From Porticoccus sp038143955 (GTDB taxonomy: Bacteria > Pseudomonadota > Gammaproteobacteria > Pseudomonadales > Porticoccaceae), in the NCBI GenBank assembly GCA_038143955.1, contig JAYQMT010000005.1:992001-1056000 (forward strand): a stretch of 64,000 nt of DNA. Direction: 5' to 3'. The translations under genes were made by a program, and so were the position numbers. Numbering within the stretch: the stretch's first letter is position 1; the number at the start of each line of letters is the position of its first letter. Below are positions 59,714 through 64,000 of the stretch, one piece after another. Below the pieces are notes generated by a model. That model was given only the letters and a program-made list of their open reading frames with translations, was not told the DNA's origin and ran no database searches.

Positions 59714-61696
59714 TTATTTCTTCTTACTTTTTTTCTTAGGTTTGGAATCTGTTTCTTCCGATTTAGATACACTTTCCTCAGCTTCAGGTTTTACTTCCTC
59801 AAACTCCGCATCCACTGCATCATTATCAGTGGCGGAAGTATCTGGATCATTTCCAGAATTATCTCCGTCTGTAGCAGCTTGCTCAGCATATAGCTTTTGA
59901 GCAAGAGAACTAGATGCTTCTGAGAGTTTTTTTGCTGCTGCATCTATAGCTTCTTTATCATCTCCTTTCACAGCTTCTTCAACCTCTTTTACGGCTGATA
60001 AAATAGCTTCCTTTTCTTCATCAGTCGCTTTATCCCCTGCCTCTTCTATAGTTTTGGTAGCGGCATGAGCAAGTCCATCTGCCGTATTTCTAGATTGCGC
60101 TAGATCTTCAAATTTTTGATCTTCAGCAGCATTGGCTTCTGCATCGTTTACCATTTTTTCAATTTCTTCATCGGATAAACCTGAAGAAGCTTTAATAATA
60201 ATCGACTGCTCTTTTCCAGTTGCCTTATCTTTAGCATTAACGTTAAGGATTCCATTTGCGTCAATATCGAAGGTTACCTCGATTTGCGGCATGCCTCTTT
60301 GAGCAGGCGGAATATTAGCAAGATCAAAACGACCCAATGATTTGTTTCCTGTTGCCTGTTTTCTCTCACCTTGGACCACATGTACAGTTACTGCTGTCTG
60401 GTTATCTTCAGCTGTAGAGAAAATTTGAGATTTTCTTGAAGGTATTGTGGTATTTTTCTCGATTAGAGGAGTAGCAACGCCACCCATTGTCTCTATACCT
60501 AATGTCAAAGGTGTTACATCTAATAATAATACATCCTTTACATCACCAGATAGAACTGCGCCTTGTATAGCTGCGCCCATAGCAACTGCTTCATCTGGAT
60601 TGACATCCTTACGGGGTTCTTTCCCAAAAAAGTCAGTCACTTTTTCTTGTACCATGGGCATGCGAGTTTGCCCACCAACTAATATGACATCATTGATATC
60701 AGATACAGACTTACCTGCATCCTTAAGAGCCATTTTAAGTGGCGACATGGTACGCTCAACTAACTCTTCAACTAAAGATTCAAGCTTAGATCTAGTCAGT
60801 TTGACTACTAAGTGCTTAGGTCCAGTAGCATCTGCAGTTATATAAGGTAGGTTCACTTCTGTTTGTTGGCTTGAAGATAATTCTATTTTAGCTTTCTCCG
60901 CTGCTTCTTTGAGACGCTGTATTGCCATAGGATCCTTTAAAAGATCAAAATCATTCTCTTTTTTAAATTGATCGGCTAAATATTCGATCAAACGCATATC
61001 GAAGTCTTCTCCACCTAAAAAGGTGTCTCCATTTGTTGAAAGCACTTCGAATTGATGCTCACCATCCACATCTGCAATTTCAATTATAGAGATATCAAAA
61101 GTACCCCCACCAAGATCATAAACGGCAATGACTCGATCTCCTGGAGTTTTATCTAATCCATATGCTAGTGCAGCAGCAGTAGGCTCATTAATGATTCTTT
61201 TGACATCAAGGCCAGCTATTTTTCCTGCATCTTTAGTAGCTTGTCGTTGTGAGTCATTAAAGTACGCTGGTACAGTTATGACTGCTTCTGATATATTTTC
61301 TCCGGCATAATCTTCTGCCGTTTTTTTCATTTTTTTAAGTACTTCTGCAGAGATTTGTGGAGCTGCACGCTTTTCGCCATTAACCTCGACCCATGCATCA
61401 CCATTATCTGCCTTAACTATCTTATATGGCACCATTTTAATATCTTTTTGAACTATCTTGTCATCGAACCGCCGTCCAATTAATCGTTTCACCGCAAATA
61501 GTGTATTAGCTGGATTTGTGACTGCTTGACGTTTTGCAGACTGTCCAACTAAAGTTTCGCCACCATCAATGTAAGCAACGATAGATGGTGTAGTTCTTAC
61601 ACCTTCAGCATTTTCGATAACTTTTGGCTTATTGCCCTCTAGTACAGAAACACACGAGTTTGTTGTACCAAGGTCAATTCCTATAATTTTACCCAT
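59714..61696 (-). CDS. dnaK: Molecular chaperone DnaK (Hsp70)
   Basis: ATP-dependent protein-folding chaperone. Intact at 660 residues: GIDLGTTNSCVSVLEGNKPK at the N-terminus, phosphate loops with INEPTAAALAYGLDK and AVYDLGGGTFDISIIEI, DVILVGGQTRMPMVQ, the substrate-binding domain starting DVTPLTLGIETMGGV, and a C-terminal lid and acidic/lysine-rich tail. It is longer than E. coli DnaK by about 20 residues, all in the tail. A sigma-32-like promoter is present in the grpE-dnaK gap. Confidence 0.97.
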   Translation of the reverse strand: MGKIIGIDLGTTNSCVSVLEGNKPKVIENAEGVRTTPSIVAYIDGGETLVGQSAKRQAVTNPANTLFAVKRLIGRRFDDKIVQKDIKMVPYKIVKADNGDAWVEVNGEKRAAPQISAEVLKKMKKTAEDYAGENISEAVITVPAYFNDSQRQATKDAGKIAGLDVKRIINEPTAAALAYGLDKTPGDRVIAVYDLGGGTFDISIIEIADVDGEHQFEVLSTNGDTFLGGEDFDMRLIEYLADQFKKENDFDLLKDPMAIQRLKEAAEKAKIELSSSQQTEVNLPYITADATGPKHLVVKLTRSKLESLVEELVERTMSPLKMALKDAGKSVSDINDVILVGGQTRMPMVQEKVTDFFGKEPRKDVNPDEAVAMGAAIQGAVLSGDVKDVLLLDVTPLTLGIETMGGVATPLIEKNTTIPSRKSQIFSTAEDNQTAVTVHVVQGERKQATGNKSLGRFDLANIPPAQRGMPQIEVTFDIDANGILNVNAKDKATGKEQSIIIKASSGLSDEEIEKMVNDAEANAAEDQKFEDLAQSRNTADGLAHAATKTIEEAGDKATDEEKEAILSAVKEVEEAVKGDDKEAIDAAAKKLSEASSSLAQKLYAEQAATDGDNSGNDPDTSATDNDAVDAEFEEVKPEAEESVSKSEETDSKPKKKSKKK

Positions 61697-61770
61697 TTTT
61701 TTTCTCCGGGATTAACGTAACTAAAAAAAACAAAAATATTTTTATGTGTAACTTATAACTATATGTAACT

Positions 61771-61798
61771 ATATTGGCGCATTATTCTGTATTTCAAC
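61771..61798 (-). promoter_or_regulatory. Sigma-32-like heat-shock promoter upstream of dnaK
   Basis: Minus strand GTTGAAA, 13-nt spacer, GCCAATAT, compared with the heat-shock consensus CTTGAAA-N13-CCCCATNT. It lies 75 bp before the dnaK start and has the same spacing as the stronger copy upstream of grpE. Function inferred. Confidence 0.55.
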
Positions 61799-61826
61799 CT
61801 TAATCAAAGTATTTATTTTTGAAAAA

Positions 61827-62445
61827 TTATTGAGCTTCTCCTTTTGCAACTACAACCATCGCGGGGCGAACTAATCGACCATTTAATGTATAGCCTTTTT
61901 GAAATACATCTATAATCGTATTCGGAACAACTGAGGGTTCCTCTAGTATACTCATAGCTTGATGCAGATCGGGATTAAATATTTCACCTTCTGGATTTAC
62001 TGAGATTATATTCTGGCGCTCTAAAACGTCTTGAAAACTTTTTAGTGTAAGCTCGACACCTTCAGCTAATAATTTAAGTTCACTCTTATCTTGGTCGATG
62101 CTCCCAAGGGCGCGCTCCAAATTATCAACAACCGGCAACAATTCTGTCACGAACTTATCTAAAGAATACTTATGAGCATTTTGAACATCTCTTTCTGAGC
62201 GGCGTATAATGTTTTGCATTTCTGCCTGATTTCTAAGGGACTCATCTTGTGCTTCTGTCAGTTGTTTAGAAAGGCGTTTAACCTCAGAACTTAAATCTAA
62301 ATCTTTTTTAGCAGAAGAACTTTTCGACTTACTTTTCTTTGTGTTTTTTTGTTTTGGGTTTTTTTATTGGCTCGTCAGTTGCTTCGCTGGGTTGTTTATT
62401 TTTTTTTCCGCCACAGACAGTCTCCTTAAGTACAATTTTTTTCAT
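61827..62445 (-). CDS. grpE: Nucleotide exchange factor GrpE, frameshifted near the N-terminus
   Basis: Exchanges ADP for ATP on DnaK. From ATG 62445 the lysine-rich, disordered N-terminus reads MKKIVLKETVCGGKKNKQPS. It breaks at a T7 run at 62344-62350 (one base extra). The other frame then gives the long coiled-coil SSEVKRLSKQLTEAQDESLR and the conserved YSLDKFVTELLPVVDNLERA, with the C-terminal beta domain GYTLNGRLVRPAMVVVAKG. Corrected length is about 205 residues. It is divergent from recN and carries a clear heat-shock promoter upstream. Confidence 0.92.
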
Positions 62446-62502
62446 GAATTAAAGAATTTATAAAAGATAGGTTTCCAAAAGCTTATCTTTCTGTATATTC
62501 AT

Positions 62503-62535
62503 ATATTGGGACATAGATAAAAGTTTCAAGGGCAG
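62503..62535 (-). promoter_or_regulatory. Sigma-32 heat-shock promoter upstream of grpE
   Basis: Minus strand TCTGCCCTTGAAA (-35 region, matching TnTCnCCCTTGAA closely), a 13-nt spacer, then CCCAATAT against the -10 consensus CCCCATNT. About 60 bp upstream of the grpE start. This is the expected control for grpE-dnaK-dnaJ. Confidence 0.75.
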
Positions 62536-62598
62536 ACGCATCAGAAAAATCTGTATAAAATTAATGTTATTATTTTTTTATTTAATTTGAGAACAATC

Positions 62599-64000
62599 TT
62601 GCTACAAACACTGATTATTAAAAATTTTACTTTAGTTGAACACTTAGAAGTAGATTTCAATAATGGAATGACTGCTCTCACAGGTGAGACTGGTGCAGGC
62701 AAATCATTAGTTGTTGGCGCTCTTGCTATGGCTTTAGGTGATCGAGCAGATACGGACCAGGTAAGAAGAGATGCTGATAAGTGTGAGGTATCAGCAATAT
62801 TTGATATTAAGCAGGTTTCTCTGGCTAAGAATTGGCTCAAAACACATGATTTTGATAATCAAGAAAATGAGTGTGTGATACGAAGAATACTAACAAAAGA
62901 AGGTAGATCTCGCGGGCATATTAATGGTCAGTCAGCTACGATGCAGCAGTTAAGAGAAATTGGTGAAACACTCATTGATATTCATAATCAGCATGCACAC
63001 CAGTCACTCTTGAGACGAGAAACACATCGACATATATTAGATAATTTTGGAAATTGCTCTGAATTATCGAAAAAGACAAAAAGGTTTCACCAAGAGTGGG
63101 TTCGCGCTAGAAAGGAACTTGAAAAACTTAAAAATACAAATATAGAATTAACTTCATCTAAAGATTTTTTATCTTTTCAGCTTCAGGAACTTGTAGAAAT
63201 AAATATTTCTGAAGGGGAGCTCCAATCACTTGAAGAGAAGCAAACGTTTCTAGCTAATTCAGAGTCAATAATTTCCGATTGTAATACAGTACTTCAATTG
63301 TATTCAGAAGCAGAGGAATGTAATCTCGAAAAATTACTCAATGAATCTGTTCAGATTCTTCAAAAAATACCTGCTAAGTCTGAATCTCTTGAAGAAGCAC
63401 GTCGTTCTCTTATTAGCGCACAGATTGAAATTCAAGAATCTGGAAGAGAAATTCAGCAATACCTTAATAATTTTAATGCTGATCCACAGGCACTAAATAA
63501 AATAGAGAATAAACTTACCGAAATATACCATCTAGCAAGAAAGTATAAGGTATCACCAGAAAATCTTTATTTAAAAAAGAAAAGCATTGAGAGTGAGTTA
63601 AAGAAATTGTCAGTAAGTCACGATGAAGAGGGTCGCCTTGAGCAACAAACAAAAAAATTATTTGCTGAATATTCGTTATCTGCAAAAAAATTATCTGAAA
63701 TAAGAACTAAGGCGTCTATAAAAATTTCTTCGGATATAGAAAAACAGTTAAAACTTTTATCTATGACAGGCGCAGAATTTAATGTGAACCTTAAGCCGAT
63801 AATAAATAATGACCTCGGTGGACGTGGTCAAGAGGAAGTTGAATTTCTTATTAGCACCAACCCTGGAGACCCCTGCAAATCATTGGCACGAATTGCATCA
63901 GGAGGAGAACTATCTAGAATTAGTCTTGCTATCCAGGCGATAGCGGCAAAAAACTCTTCCATTCCAACACTCGTATTCGATGAGGTAGATGTTGGAATAG
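62599..64000 (+). CDS. recN: DNA repair ATPase RecN (3' end cut by window edge)
   Basis: SMC-like protein acting in double-strand break repair. Reading is open from TTG 62599 to the window end, about 467 codons, starting MLQTLIIKNFTLVEHLEVDF. Walker A is in TGETGAGKSLVVGALAMALG near residue 32, and ETLIDIHNQHAHQSLL near 130 is typical of RecN. Two long coiled-coil arms follow, then the ABC signature IASGGELSRISLAI near 440 and Walker B in TLVFDEVDVGI at the end. Intact throughout the visible part. Divergent from grpE. A LexA box was not recognised in the 150-bp spacer. Confidence 0.94.
   Translation, partial: MLQTLIIKNFTLVEHLEVDFNNGMTALTGETGAGKSLVVGALAMALGDRADTDQVRRDADKCEVSAIFDIKQVSLAKNWLKTHDFDNQENECVIRRILTKEGRSRGHINGQSATMQQLREIGETLIDIHNQHAHQSLLRRETHRHILDNFGNCSELSKKTKRFHQEWVRARKELEKLKNTNIELTSSKDFLSFQLQELVEINISEGELQSLEEKQTFLANSESIISDCNTVLQLYSEAEECNLEKLLNESVQILQKIPAKSESLEEARRSLISAQIEIQESGREIQQYLNNFNADPQALNKIENKLTEIYHLARKYKVSPENLYLKKKSIESELKKLSVSHDEEGRLEQQTKKLFAEYSLSAKKLSEIRTKASIKISSDIEKQLKLLSMTGAEFNVNLKPIINNDLGGRGQEEVEFLISTNPGDPCKSLARIASGGELSRISLAIQAIAAKNSSIPTLVFDEVDVGI

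Overview
This window looks like chromosome from an AT-rich gammaproteobacterium of the Pseudomonadales/Cellvibrionales type. Gene order on the minus strand matches what I recall of Pseudomonas: grpE-dnaK-dnaJ-dapB-carA-carB-greA, divergent yhbY, then rlmE-ftsH-folP-glmM-tpiA-secG-tRNA-Leu, then tRNA-fMet-rimP-nusA-infB-rbfA-truB-rpsO-pnp. A second block, mrdA-rodA-mltB-dacA-ybeD-lipB-lipA, also follows that order but lacks rlpA. The class II ribonucleotide reductase is split into nrdJa and nrdJb as in Pseudomonas. No insertion sequence, phage, CRISPR array or rRNA was seen.

Layout. 1-6.2 kb (-): propionyl-CoA to succinyl-CoA module (meaB partial, pccA, pccB, mutA). 6.4-9.8 kb (+): AraC-type regulator, succinate-semialdehyde-type dehydrogenase, small esterase. 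9.8-13.8 kb (-): gcvP and gcvT without gcvH. 14.0-16.9 kb (-): nrdJa/nrdJb behind a pair of NrdR-like boxes. 17.4-18.7 kb (-): scoA/scoB. 18.9-24.4 kb: mixed small genes (DUF2288, BaiN-like flavoprotein, GIY-YIG, SprT, PHP phosphoesterase, SutA-like protein, Ogt, outer-membrane porin). 24.4-33.3 kb (-): SlyD-like isomerase, an orphan ABC ATPase, lipoate synthesis and cell-elongation/peptidoglycan genes. 33.4-42.2 kb (-): translation/transcription block with an RNase III-type hairpin before pnp. 42.4-45.7 kb: SLT lipoprotein, metY and a small accessory pocket with remnant and unknown genes. 45.7-62.4 kb (-): housekeeping block ending at grpE, with two sigma-32-like promoters. 62.6-64.0 kb (+): 5' part of recN.

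The most striking property is technical or evolutionary. About 22 protein genes, most of them essential, are broken by single-base length changes. Nearly all lie in homopolymers (A/T runs of 5-10, G/C runs of 3-5). Changing one base at each site restores full-length reading frames of normal family length. The initiator tRNA also lacks one C from a C run. The best reading is an unpolished sequence with residual homopolymer indels. Slippage decoding as in some AT-rich endosymbionts is a less likely alternative. I therefore annotate these genes as single frameshifted CDSs spanning their fragments.

Together the genes describe a cobalamin-using heterotroph: methylmalonyl-CoA mutase and the class II reductase both need adenosylcobalamin. 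It has propionate/odd-chain catabolism, ketone-body activation, glycine cleavage and full housekeeping machinery.
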